Below are positions 57,641 through 64,000 of a stretch of 64,000 bases of DNA, one piece after another. Made by a program: the position numbers and the translations under genes. Every line of letters starts with the position of its first letter. Position 1 is the stretch's first letter. Below the pieces are notes generated by a model that had not been told where the DNA came from, ran no database searches, and was given only the letters and a program-made list of their open reading frames with translations. The stretch comes from Actinokineospora enzanensis DSM 44649 (GTDB lineage: Bacteria > Actinomycetota > Actinomycetes > Mycobacteriales > Pseudonocardiaceae): positions 178,892 through 242,891 of the forward strand of contig NZ_KB894408.1 of NCBI RefSeq assembly GCF_000374445.1, in the 5' to 3' direction.

Positions 57641-58726
57641 TCACTGTCCCGCGTGGACGGGCCCGTGGGGAGGGTGTTGGCGTGCCCGCAAGGGCGGATC
57701 TCCGGGCAGCAGGGGCCGGAGGATGGCGACGGCAAGCAGCGGGGGCACGGCGTCGCCGATCTGCCGGTACTGCTCGGTCTTGGTGCCCTGCCACGGGTAG
57801 TCGGCCGGAAAGGATTGGAGGATGGCGGCCTGCTCGACCGTGACCTTGATGGCGGCGCCGAACTGGCGGGCGGCGCCGTGGTGTCCGGGTGCGGCGATGC
57901 GCGGGTCTCCGCACACGGTGGTGGCTGGCCGGCTGGTGATCCATTGGAGGTTGCCGGGCCGCGAGCACAGGATGGTTCCGGCGGGTTCGTCGGTGGCGCG
58001 CTCGGTGGCGTGGCCCTGCGGACTATGTCGCAGGGCCACGCCACCGAGCGCGCCACCGAGCGCTTCGGCCATGCTCACCGGCGGGGGCAGGGAGTCTCCG
58101 AAGAGGCTGCGGGCATGGTCGTACGCCTGGTCGGGCCGATATGCCTGGTGGGTGGGTGGTGGTGGCCCGGCGGGGTGTCCGTCGCGGCGGGCGATGAGGA
58201 TCGCGCGCTTGCGGGTCTGGGGCACGCCGTACTCCTCGGCGGACAGCACTCCGGTCCACGTCGCGTAGCCGTCGGCGCGCAGAAGCTCGGCCGCGTACCG
58301 CCAGAGCGGGAGTACGGCGGGCACCTGCTCCAGCGCGATCCAGCGGGGCCGGAGCGCGACCGCCCACCGCATCGGTTCGGCGGTGAGCGGGGATCGCGGG
58401 TCGGCCCAGTCCACATCGGGTGGTTCGTCGCCGCGGGCGTGCGCGGCGATGCGCTCGGCGACGAGGGCGATGTCGTCCAGGCCTGCGCCGGTCCCGGCGG
58501 AGCTGAATCCTGGGCAGGGCGGGCTGCCGATCAGGCCGGTGGCGAGTCCGGCGAACATGTCGGGGTCCAGGCGGGCGATGTCGGCGCGCAGGCGCGGGTG
58601 CCCTGCGGCGGTGGCGGTGGCGCACGCGGCTGGGTCGTGGTCGATGCCGACGAGCGGGCCGCTGTATCCGGCCAACCGGGCGCCGGTGTCCCAGCCTCCC
58701 GGCCCGGCGAACAGGTCGACGATCAC
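57641..58726 (-). CDS. DNA C5-cytosine methyltransferase
   Basis: Enzyme of 361 residues, GTG 58726 overlapping the WhiB-like gene stop (GTGA). Motif I DLFAGPGGWDTG, catalytic motif IV GSPPCPGFSSAG with Cys71, motif VI-like WIALEQV, motif VIII QTRKRAILIA and motif X-like YRQIGDAVPP. No cognate endonuclease is adjacent, so it is probably an orphan methylase that protects phage DNA or regulates expression. A 31-bp perfect inverted repeat lies in the target-recognition region. Confidence 0.92.
   Translation of the reverse strand: MIVDLFAGPGGWDTGARLAGYSGPLVGIDHDPAACATATAAGHPRLRADIARLDPDMFAGLATGLIGSPPCPGFSSAGTGAGLDDIALVAERIAAHARGDEPPDVDWADPRSPLTAEPMRWAVALRPRWIALEQVPAVLPLWRYAAELLRADGYATWTGVLSAEEYGVPQTRKRAILIARRDGHPAGPPPPTHQAYRPDQAYDHARSLFGDSLPPPVSMAEALGGALGGVALRHSPQGHATERATDEPAGTILCSRPGNLQWITSRPATTVCGDPRIAAPGHHGAARQFGAAIKVTVEQAAILQSFPADYPWQGTKTEQYRQIGDAVPPLLAVAILRPLLPGDPPLRARQHPPHGPVHAGQ
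57990..58059. repeat. Perfect 31-bp inverted repeat inside the methyltransferase gene
   Basis: Bases 57990-58020 are the exact reverse complement of 58029-58059, with an eight-base spacer GACTATGT. It starts TCGGTGGCGCGCTCGGTGG on the plus strand. In the protein it covers the EALGGALGGVALRHSPQGHA and ATERATDEP stretch. The frame is kept open. Confidence 0.95.
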
Positions 58727-59142
58727 GCCGCCGATGCCTTGAGCTGCTTGGCATGGCGGTAGACGGTGCGCGCGTTGCACCCGATCTCGTCAGCGATCCG
58801 GCCGGTGCGCACGCCCGCGGCGACGAGTTCCGCGATGCGCGCGATCTGGGCTGCGGAGAGCCCGTTCGCCGACCGGGGTCCGGTGGGCGGCTGAGTGCGG
58901 CGCGGCAGGCCCTGGCGTTCGCGGCGGCGTTCCTCCGCATCGAGTCCACCCCAGACACCGTGCGGCTCGGCGGCAAGTCCGTGAGCGCGGCAGGCGGCCA
59001 GGATCGGGCAGCGCTCCCAGCAGATCTGGGCGGCGGCGGCTCGCTCGCGCGGGTTGGTGGACATCCACAACGCGGGGTTGGGGTGCCTGGTGCAGGCGCC
59101 TTGGCGCCAGTCGATGTCGCGGGGTAGGGCAATGTCGATCAC
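58723..59142 (-). CDS. WhiB-like protein fused to a helix-turn-helix
   Basis: Protein of 139 residues, GTG 59142 overlapping the gene upstream (GTGA). WhiB Cys residues in GACTRHPN and ICWERCPILAAC with GVWGGLD following. After a basic linker comes an HTH (LSAAQIARIAELVAAGVRTGRIADEIGCNARTVYRHAKQL), which reads like a resolvase/IS630-type helix-turn-helix. WhiB proteins normally reach DNA through sigma factor; here a DNA-binding domain is built in. Its gene is coupled to the methyltransferase. Confidence 0.85.
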   Translation of the reverse strand: MIDIALPRDIDWRQGACTRHPNPALWMSTNPRERAAAAQICWERCPILAACRAHGLAAEPHGVWGGLDAEERRRERQGLPRRTQPPTGPRSANGLSAAQIARIAELVAAGVRTGRIADEIGCNARTVYRHAKQLKASAA

Positions 59143-59435
59143 GCGGCGCCTGCCGCGAGGGTGTCGGTCCAGGCGAGCGCCTTGCTCGCGGGCACGTCGG
59201 GGTCGCACATCGCGGCGAGTGCGACCGTGGCGGCGACCAGGCGGGCCGGGTGCTCGATGGCCCAGCGGTGCAGGCGCCCCCAGATCTCGACAGGGTCGAG
59301 GTCTCGGATGTCGGTGATCAGTCCGGCGGCGTCTTGTTGCATGAGCTGGAGTAGTCGGCCGCGCTGCTGTGGGTTCGGGATGGGGCAGTGCTGGCGGTCG
59401 TGTTCGGCGGTGCGGCGGGCGGCGGCGGTGTCCAT
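59139..59435 (-). CDS. Helical phage protein (98 residues)
   Basis: ATG 59435 with AGGAGA ahead, in a small hairpin (TCTCCACAGGAGA). Helical, with a single Cys-His region DRQHCPIPNPQQRGRLLQLMQQD and an EIWGRLHRWAIEHPARLVAATVAL helix. First gene of the run WhiB-methyltransferase. The 94 bases upstream hold no gene. Unknown function. Confidence 0.55.
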   Translation of the reverse strand: MDTAAARRTAEHDRQHCPIPNPQQRGRLLQLMQQDAAGLITDIRDLDPVEIWGRLHRWAIEHPARLVAATVALAAMCDPDVPASKALAWTDTLAAGAA

Positions 59436-59529
59436 GATCGTGTCTCCTGTGGAGAGTGGTCGGGCCGGGCGCGCTCCAAGGGTGGGTGCGCGTCCGGCCC
59501 GGGTCTGGGTGGATGGTGGGGGGCGGGTG

Positions 59530-59868
59530 TCAGGTGACGTGCTGCTCGAAGTCCGGTAGCGCTCCGGCCGCCACGAGTGCGTGCGCGCGGTCCTGCGATG
59601 GGTCGTCCAGCGGCTCGCAGTGCACGTCGACCCATTCGTCGGACGGCTTGAGGTAGCTCAAAAGTCGCGCGTGGTCGAGCACCAGGATGCGCGCGGTGCG
59701 GTGGTCGGCCGGGACTCCGGCGCGGCGGGCGCGCATCCGAGCGAGGATCTGTTCGGTGGTGGGCACGGTGTGAACGTGCCAACCGGCTAGCGGTGTGAAC
59801 TGCCGGTAGTGGCTACGTTCGGCGATGCCACACCAGCGGCAACCGGACGGCGGGTACTTGTCAGCCAC
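59530..59868 (-). CDS. Phage protein with N-terminal CxxC-x-H motif (112 residues)
   Basis: ATG 59868 overlapping the gene upstream. Starts YPPSGCRWCGIAERSHYRQF, a CxxC...H motif shared in style with the small protein at 53243-53434, then TTEQILARMRARR and an ILVLDHARLLSYLKP strand-helix. Unknown function, but the N-terminal motif recurs in several proteins of this region. Confidence 0.55.
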   Translation of the reverse strand: MADKYPPSGCRWCGIAERSHYRQFTPLAGWHVHTVPTTEQILARMRARRAGVPADHRTARILVLDHARLLSYLKPSDEWVDVHCEPLDDPSQDRAHALVAAGALPDFEQHVT

Positions 59869-60274
59869 TGGGCACCACCTCCGGCAGCTCGACTGTGATC
59901 ACCGGGCGACGGCGGCGGTTGGCCTGCCTGAGTTGTTCGGACTGGTTGGTCCACTCGTAGGTGTCGTGCCAGTTCGCGTCGAGGCGCAGGCCGTGATGCT
60001 CGTCGCGGGAGTGGTCGGCGACGAGCAGGCACCGGTACTCGTAGTCGCGGAGGACGGCATACTCGCCGATCTCGTCCTCGTACGGGCGCACGGTCGCGGC
60101 GCACTGCTCGTCGTCGCTCATCCACTGGCCGGTGGCGTTCCAGTCGGACAGTGGCCAGTAGGCGTCGCAGGGCGAGCACTGCCAGTCGTCGTCGATCAGT
60201 TCGACTTCCTTGCCGCAGATCGAACACTCCGGCGCGCGCGGTTCGAGGGGCGGGGGCGGGGTCCTGGTGGTCAC
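59861..60274 (-). CDS. Zinc-ribbon phage protein (137 residues)
   Basis: GTG 60274 overlaps the gene upstream (GTGA). ECSICGKEVELIDDDWQCSPCDAYW is a four-Cys zinc ribbon, then an aromatic/acidic middle with a YEYRCLLVADHSRDEHHGLRLD segment often seen in small actinophage proteins, and a basic end. Function unknown. Confidence 0.6.
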   Translation of the reverse strand: MTTRTPPPPLEPRAPECSICGKEVELIDDDWQCSPCDAYWPLSDWNATGQWMSDDEQCAATVRPYEDEIGEYAVLRDYEYRCLLVADHSRDEHHGLRLDANWHDTYEWTNQSEQLRQANRRRRPVITVELPEVVPSG

Positions 60275-60618
60275 GCGGTCTGTCCTCTCCACCAGCGGTT
60301 GCGGCTGGCGTGGCGGGCCCGGTTACGCGAGGCGACCGGGCGGATGTCGGTGTCCTCGACGATCAGCCCACGCTGCGCGGCGGTTCCCATCACGGAACTC
60401 ACCAGGTTGCGGTCGTACGGCCGCCCGCCGAGCTCGTGCGCGACCAGGCCGTGCACGTCGTCCGCGCAGAACGGGCGGCGGCCGTTGCGGGCGAGGGTGG
60501 CCACCGCCAGCTCGACCACGGCCCGATCGTCGCGGTGCGGGCGGGTGCCCGCGGCGAGGCTGGCGGCTTGGCCGCGGTGCCGATCCGCCAACGCGAAACA
60601 GAGCTGATCGTTCGTCAT
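60271..60618 (-). CDS. Winged-helix-like phage protein (115 residues)
   Basis: ATG 60618 overlaps the gene upstream (ATGA). VVELAVATLARNGRRPFCADDVHGLV and SSVMGTAAQRGLIVEDTDIRP read as a wHTH of the kind found in phage early regulators. The C-terminus (ASRNRARHASRNRWW) is very basic. May bind DNA. Confidence 0.55.
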   Translation of the reverse strand: MTNDQLCFALADRHRGQAASLAAGTRPHRDDRAVVELAVATLARNGRRPFCADDVHGLVAHELGGRPYDRNLVSSVMGTAAQRGLIVEDTDIRPVASRNRARHASRNRWWRGQTA

Positions 60619-60992
60619 CCGTTCACCCCCAAGGCTTTGCGCATCGTGGCCAGAGACCGCTCGGCCTTCAGCGCGCGGGTCCGCCACTGGTCGCGGTCGG
60701 CCTGCACCTGGTCAGCCGCGGACAGTCGGTTCAGCACGTCCGACAGCGATAGATCGCCGCTCGACTTGGGCACGACGGTCTTCGCCGCGTGGGTCTTGAG
60801 GTGCGGCCGGATGGCGCCTGCCTTGTCCGCGGTGTAGTCGCAGTGCGCACAGCCGTAGACCACGCTGCCGTCGGCGAGCGTGAGCGTGCGGGTCTGCTGC
60901 CAGTAGACGGGTTTCCCGTCCCTGGACGTGATCGGCGCCAGGGTCGGCTCGTCGCGCAAGACGTCGATCCCGTTCACGGTGGTAGCAGTCAC
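60615..60992 (-). CDS. Phage protein with C2H2-type zinc finger (125 residues)
   Basis: GTG 60992 overlaps the gene upstream (GTGA). Residues about 45-70 read YGCAHCDYTADKAGAIRPHL plus KTHA, a classical C-x2-C-x12-H-x3-H finger. The remainder is a helical coiled coil (QVQADRDQWRTRALKAERSL). C2H2 fingers of this layout are uncommon in bacteria (Ros/MucR type differ) but are found in some actinophages. Confidence 0.65.
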   Translation of the reverse strand: MTATTVNGIDVLRDEPTLAPITSRDGKPVYWQQTRTLTLADGSVVYGCAHCDYTADKAGAIRPHLKTHAAKTVVPKSSGDLSLSDVLNRLSAADQVQADRDQWRTRALKAERSLATMRKALGVNG

Positions 60993-61180
60993 TCTGTATT
61001 TCCTTCTCTCTCCGGTTTGCTGGTGAGGTGCCATGCGCCGCACCAGCACGGGTAGTAGCGGCACTCACGCCGGTGAGTCCGTCCATGAAGGACTCGTTTG
61101 ATCTGAGCGTCGAGCAGGGCGCCCGCCGCAGCCTCGCGTGAGGGGAACGGGAACTTGGTGCAGGCGGCGGCGGACTCCAT
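60989..61180 (-). CDS. Small Cys/His protein (63 residues)
   Basis: ATG 61180 shares one base with the nuclease stop (TGATG). FPFPSREAAAGALLDAQIKR, then HRRECRYYPCWCGAWHLTSK, a Cys/His cluster that is a common small motif in actinophages (YxCxxCxxWHLT). Unknown function; translationally coupled on both sides. Confidence 0.6.
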   Translation of the reverse strand: MESAAACTKFPFPSREAAAGALLDAQIKRVLHGRTHRRECRYYPCWCGAWHLTSKPEREGNTE

Positions 61181-62160
61181 CACTCGCCGTCCGGCAGCGG
61201 CGCGAACACGAGCTTGGTGGACGTGGACGGCTTGATCGGCGGTCGCGCACCGACCTTCGCGTACTCGGCCCGCACCCGGTCGATGTCTATGTTGTTCGAC
61301 GTCGTGGTCTTCCAGCGCAGGCCCTTGCCGACCAGCCCGACATCCACCATGGTCGTCTCGTCGTCCGGGCGCAGCGCGTCGAGCGCGCCCTTGGCCTCCG
61401 CTTCCCGCTTCGCCGCGTCGGCCTTGTCCGCGCGCGCCCGCTCCAGCCGCTCGGCCCACCGCTGTTGGTCGGGGTCCTCGACGAAGAGCACGGACAGGGG
61501 GGACCGATCGTGGACTGCACCGTCCCAGCAGCGGGTCCGGAACGGGCAGTGTCCGCAGAACGGGCTGTCGGGCTGGTACTCGCGGTTGAGCATGTCCAAG
61601 TCGGTTTCGCGCACCGATCGCAGCCATGCCAACGCCTCGCGCACCACGGCCGGGTTCGGCCGCCGGGCGTGCCGGTAAAGCTCGCCGGTGTCGCGGGCGA
61701 TGTAGTCGATCACGATGCGGCGCACTCGCACCCCTGCCACCGCGAGCGCGGCCGCGTAGCCGTCGGTCTGGAACAGGTGCGGCCGGTCGGGCCCGTGGAG
61801 CCGGATGTGGTCCAGCCGCCGCGACGACGTGGTCTTCACGTCCACGAGATCCCCGGTTGCGGCTTCGTATCGGTCGACGTGGCCGGGGACGCCCGCGAAC
61901 ACCACGGGGTACTCGACAAGGTCCCCTTCGGCCGCGGTCTCGTTCAGGCGCTGCTGGACCGCGTCGTGGATCGCGGTGCCCATCACGGCCTGGAGCGAGC
62001 CACCGGGGTCGGCGGGTTCCATCCCGGCGAGCCGGTACCCGGCTCGCCTGCGACACCCACCGACCTCGGACCACCCCAGCTCTCGTTGCCGAGACCGGGG
62101 TCGAGTGCGGTCCCATTCCAGCAGCAGATCTGCCGTCGTGCGGTCCACGCTGGACATCAC
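61180..62160 (-). CDS. Cas4/RecB-like PD-(D/E)XK exonuclease
   Basis: Protein of 326 residues, ATG 62160 (or 62157) overlapping the recT stop. Nuclease residues His65 (GTAIHDAV), Asp96 (GHVDRYE), Asp107 and Lys109 (DLVDVKTTS). Four Cys, Cys36 and Cys202/205/211 (FCGHCPFRTRCW), would hold an iron-sulfur cluster as in Cas4/AddB. A C-terminal helical part of about 100 residues follows. With RecT just upstream it forms the exonuclease-annealase pair of a recombination module. Confidence 0.85.
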   Translation of the reverse strand: MMSSVDRTTADLLLEWDRTRPRSRQRELGWSEVGGCRRRAGYRLAGMEPADPGGSLQAVMGTAIHDAVQQRLNETAAEGDLVEYPVVFAGVPGHVDRYEAATGDLVDVKTTSSRRLDHIRLHGPDRPHLFQTDGYAAALAVAGVRVRRIVIDYIARDTGELYRHARRPNPAVVREALAWLRSVRETDLDMLNREYQPDSPFCGHCPFRTRCWDGAVHDRSPLSVLFVEDPDQQRWAERLERARADKADAAKREAEAKGALDALRPDDETTMVDVGLVGKGLRWKTTTSNNIDIDRVRAEYAKVGARPPIKPSTSTKLVFAPLPDGE

Positions 62161-62918
62161 GCACCGCTACCGGGCTGTGCGACGTCCGGCCAACCGTCGG
62201 TGACGTCCGGGTTCGGGGCGATGTGGTCGCGCTCCATCTCGCGCAGCTCGGCGAGCATCGCGTCCTCGGTCGCCTGGTCGTCGACGATCTCCGCGTCCTG
62301 CGGTTCCGGCTCAGCGGCCGGGGCGGGGGCGGGCTGGTCGGCACGCTCGGCGGCGACATGGGCCAGCGTCGGGCGCGTGGGCGCAAGCTCTTCCGGTTCG
62401 GCGTCGGTGAACCCGAGTGCGATCTCCGGGCAGAGGAACGTGCAGGCGCGGCCAGCGGCCCGCCACATCAGCATCCGCTCCGGGTGGTTGCGCCAGGTGT
62501 CCTTGCCGGTGAGGCTCGCCCGCTTGGCCTGCTCGATGGTGTAGGTCTCGGTGTGGAACTCGCCGGTGTCGCCGCGCGTGACCTTGACCGTCGCCTTCTG
62601 GCTCGTGTTCTCCATGACCTCGACGCGGTGCCCTGCTCGGCGGGCCAGCGCGAGCCAGGTCTGCCCCGCGAGCGACGGTCGCCCGTTGACGACGTACACA
62701 CCCTGGATGGCCTGCATGGGCGCCAACCCGAGTTCCTGCCCGTAGAGCAGGATCACCAGAACGTCGGATGGCTTGCCTCGCAAGTCCTTGGGCATCAGGG
62801 CCGACGTGGACAGGTTCTTCGCGAGCCGGAACGCGGCGTCGAGGTCGGTCTGCCGACCGGCGATCGGCACCGCGACCCGCCCTGTCGGACCGGCCGGGGT
62901 GATTTCGGTACTGGTCAT
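62157..62918 (-). CDS. recT: RecT-family single-strand annealing protein
   Basis: Protein of 253 residues, ATG 62918. The core LAKNLSTSALMPKDLRGKPSDVLVILLYGQELGLAPMQA, VVNGRPSLAGQTWLALARRAG and the ASLTGKDTWRNHPERMLMWRAAG segment are typical of the RecT/ERF-like recombinase used by actinophages. A Pro/Ala-rich acidic tail ends the protein. The start codon follows a hairpin that includes the ribosome site AAAGGA. Works with the Cas4-like nuclease. Confidence 0.88.
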   Translation of the reverse strand: MTSTEITPAGPTGRVAVPIAGRQTDLDAAFRLAKNLSTSALMPKDLRGKPSDVLVILLYGQELGLAPMQAIQGVYVVNGRPSLAGQTWLALARRAGHRVEVMENTSQKATVKVTRGDTGEFHTETYTIEQAKRASLTGKDTWRNHPERMLMWRAAGRACTFLCPEIALGFTDAEPEELAPTRPTLAHVAAERADQPAPAPAAEPEPQDAEIVDDQATEDAMLAELREMERDHIAPNPDVTDGWPDVAQPGSGA

Positions 62919-62922
62919 ATCT

Positions 62923-62935
62923 GTCCTTTCAGGAC
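62923..62935 (-). promoter_or_regulatory. Hairpin over the recT ribosome site
   Basis: GTCCT GAA AGGAC on the minus strand, with AAAGGA as the ribosome site four to five bases ahead of the recT start. Same design as the hairpin before the exonuclease gene at 63729-63745. Confidence 0.45.
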
Positions 62936-63003
62936 TAGATGTGAGTTGGAGAGAACGCGGTGACTGATGCGACGGTCGAGTGGTCCGAGCCGGATGCGCG
63001 CGC

Positions 63004-63726
63004 TCAGCCATGGGATACCGCCCGGACCGGCCACTCGCGGCTGATCGACTCCGCTTTGCCTTGCCGGGCCAGGTACCCGGCGAACCCGTCCGCCCAGTCC
63101 GCGTACGCCCGAGCCTGGTAGGCCATCAGTTCATCGCGGCCCATCGCGCCGACCTTCGGGTGGGTGCGCGCGATCCGCCACGCGACCCGGGCCGCCGCGA
63201 GCGCGTCCCCACCGCTGGTGTGCGCGTCCCCATCGGACAACGGCACCCGGTAGTGGCGGGCCACGTCGACCAGCTTGCGGGAGCCACGCCGGTAGCGGTC
63301 GAGCGCCCGGTCCAGCACGAACGGGTCCACGATCCACGGCAACAGGCCATCGGCCGCGCACACCTCATGCAGCGTCTTGTGCCCGTAGCGCACGCACTCC
63401 CGCGCCAACACGGTGAGGTCGAACGGCGCGTTGTAGATCACGATCGGGCGTCCGGCCTCGACGTGCTCGGCCAGCTCGGCGACCAGCACCGGCACGATGT
63501 CGGCGGGGGACTCGCCGTGCTGGCGGGCGTGCTCGGTGGTGATGCCGTGCACGTCGGTCGCCCCCTGCGGGATCTCGACCTCGGGGTTCAGCAGGTAGCT
63601 GCTGGTGCCAGCCCCGGGGCCGACGCTGACCAGCGCGGCCGTGACGATGCGCGCGGTCTCCGGGTCCGGCCCGGTGGTTTCGGTGTCGAACGCGACCATG
63701 GGGCCGTCGGCCCACGTCTGCGTCAT
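63004..63726 (-). CDS. DnaQ-like 3'-5' exonuclease
   Basis: Protein of 240 residues, ATG 63726. DEDDh motifs: MVAFDTETTGPDPETARIV (Exo I, Asp-x-Glu), VIYNAPFDLTVLARE (Exo II with Asn-x2-Phe-Asp), and SDGDAHTSGGDALAAARVAW (Exo III, His...Asp). Resembles the epsilon subunit of DNA polymerase III. Near RecT and Cas4-like genes, so may act in phage DNA metabolism or proofreading. It is separated from recT by 85 bases without a gene. Confidence 0.87.
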   Translation of the reverse strand: MTQTWADGPMVAFDTETTGPDPETARIVTAALVSVGPGAGTSSYLLNPEVEIPQGATDVHGITTEHARQHGESPADIVPVLVAELAEHVEAGRPIVIYNAPFDLTVLARECVRYGHKTLHEVCAADGLLPWIVDPFVLDRALDRYRRGSRKLVDVARHYRVPLSDGDAHTSGGDALAAARVAWRIARTHPKVGAMGRDELMAYQARAYADWADGFAGYLARQGKAESISREWPVRAVSHG

Positions 63727-63866
63727 TTCTGTCCCTTCTGGACAGTCGGGTTGGGAAGCAAGCAAGCAAGGACACGGCGGTCCTGGTGCGCGGGGTGGCC
63801 GCATCGGGCGCAGAGCCCCGCCACCGGCCACACGGCCAGCGGCGGGGCGTCGGCCACGGACGTCAC
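63723..63866 (-). CDS. Small CxxC protein (47 residues)
   Basis: GTG 63866 overlaps the preceding stop (GTGA) and its own stop overlaps the exonuclease start (ATGA). AGLCARCGHPAHQDRRVLACLLPNP gives three Cys and one His for a small zinc site. The double overlap supports a real, translationally coupled gene. Unknown function. Confidence 0.5.
   Translation of the reverse strand: MTSVADAPPLAVWPVAGLCARCGHPAHQDRRVLACLLPNPTVQKGQK
63729..63745 (-). promoter_or_regulatory. Hairpin over the exonuclease ribosome site
   Basis: CTGTCC AGAAG GGACAG on the minus strand, six perfect pairs, with the ribosome site GAAGGGA inside and ATG three bases later. It lies within the end of the small gene upstream. 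Confidence 0.5.
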
Positions 63867-64000
63867 CGGCGCGGGCACGTCGGCGAGTGACCCGACCCGG
63901 GCCACGAGCACTGAGGGCAGCGCGCGGCCACCTCGACCACGAGGTCCCGGTCGTCGGCGCGCTCGGACAGCGCCTGCCGGATGACGTGCGGCGCGCACAC
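63863..64000 (-). CDS. Small zinc-motif protein, partial at the window edge
   Basis: The C-terminal 45 residues are visible (VIRQALSERADDRDLVVEVAARC and CSWPGSGHSPTCPRR), ending at 63863. Three Cys and a His near the end suit a zinc site. The start lies beyond base 64,000. Its stop overlaps the next gene start, as is usual in this operon. Confidence 0.45.
   Translation of the reverse strand: MCAPHVIRQALSERADDRDLVVEVAARCPQCSWPGSGHSPTCPRR

Larger units (their letters stand above)
25763..64000. mobile_element. Siphovirus-type prophage, left part (right end outside the window)
   Basis: A continuous set of phage genes: terminase, portal, minor capsid, scaffold, major capsid, connectors, tail tube, frameshifted tail chaperones, tape measure, Dit, Gp37-like protein, holin, endolysin, RecT, RusA and replication genes. 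The left boundary is where the host methyltransferase gene is interrupted (about 25,763). No integrase, excisionase or right boundary is seen before base 64,000. Genes look intact, so the prophage may be functional. Confidence 0.9.

Noticed and set aside
25763-64000. Integrase, excisionase or right attachment site of the prophage
   Set aside because: Nothing in either strand shows tyrosine or serine integrase motifs; they are assumed to be beyond base 64,000.
1-64000. CRISPR arrays, tRNA or rRNA genes, insertion sequences
   Set aside because: No array of spaced identical repeats, no cloverleaf with a recognisable T-loop, and no transposase gene were seen. The repeats found are short operators, iterons or protein-coding repeats.

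Overview
The window is high-GC DNA from an actinomycete. GTG starts are common, stop/start overlaps of the ATGA and GTGA type are everywhere, and it carries XRE/DUF5753 regulators paired with DUF397 proteins, a DUF574 methyltransferase and WhiB-like proteins. Together these suggest Pseudonocardiales (Saccharothrix/Actinosynnema/Lentzea-like), but no rRNA or species marker is present to fix the taxon.

Bases 1 to about 25,760 are host chromosome. From the left: a MacB-like ABC exporter (permease cut by the window edge, ATPase, lipoprotein adaptor), a LysR regulator, and a NarL-type two-component pair with a DevR/DosR-like box in front of it. Facing away from that box are a short-chain dehydrogenase and a VOC protein. 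Next come a divergent QueA-like protein, a long-chain acyl-CoA synthetase, a subtilase followed by a TPR-CHAT caspase-fold protein (candidate protease pair), the tRNA thiolation pair (cysteine desulfurase and mnmA), an MFS exporter, two acyltransferases that look like an ornithine-lipid pair, and etfB-etfA. An XRE/DUF397 regulatory pair follows, opposite a DUF574 methyltransferase.

At about 25,763 a second methyltransferase gene (25,676 onward) breaks off after about 29 codons and foreign DNA begins. I read this as the left end of an integrated siphovirus prophage that continues past base 64,000. Its left edge carries small genes, an XRE/DUF397 pair next to a 20-bp palindrome, and a secreted protein. 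Structural genes then run on the minus strand from terminase (50.6 kb) down to tail (28.4 kb): terS, terL, a strongly structured 142-nt non-coding element, portal, minor capsid, scaffold, DUF5309-type capsid, then a fibre/lysis cassette placed between capsid and head-tail connector genes, then connectors, tail tube, frameshifted tail chaperones, tape measure, Dit and a Gp37-like protein. Bases 50.6 to 64 kb hold the early genes: many small zinc-ribbon proteins, two WhiB-like proteins, RusA, a winged-helix replication protein with iterons and palindromes inside its gene, a C5-cytosine methyltransferase containing a perfect 31-bp inverted repeat, and a RecT / Cas4-like nuclease / DnaQ-like exonuclease recombination module. 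No integrase lies in the window.

The least explained signals are the pseudoknotted element between terL and portal (48,593-48,734), the origin-like array inside the replication gene (57,103-57,344), a near-palindromic GGTGACACC motif repeated in one orientation at phage gene boundaries, and the 31-bp inverted repeat inside the methyltransferase gene.
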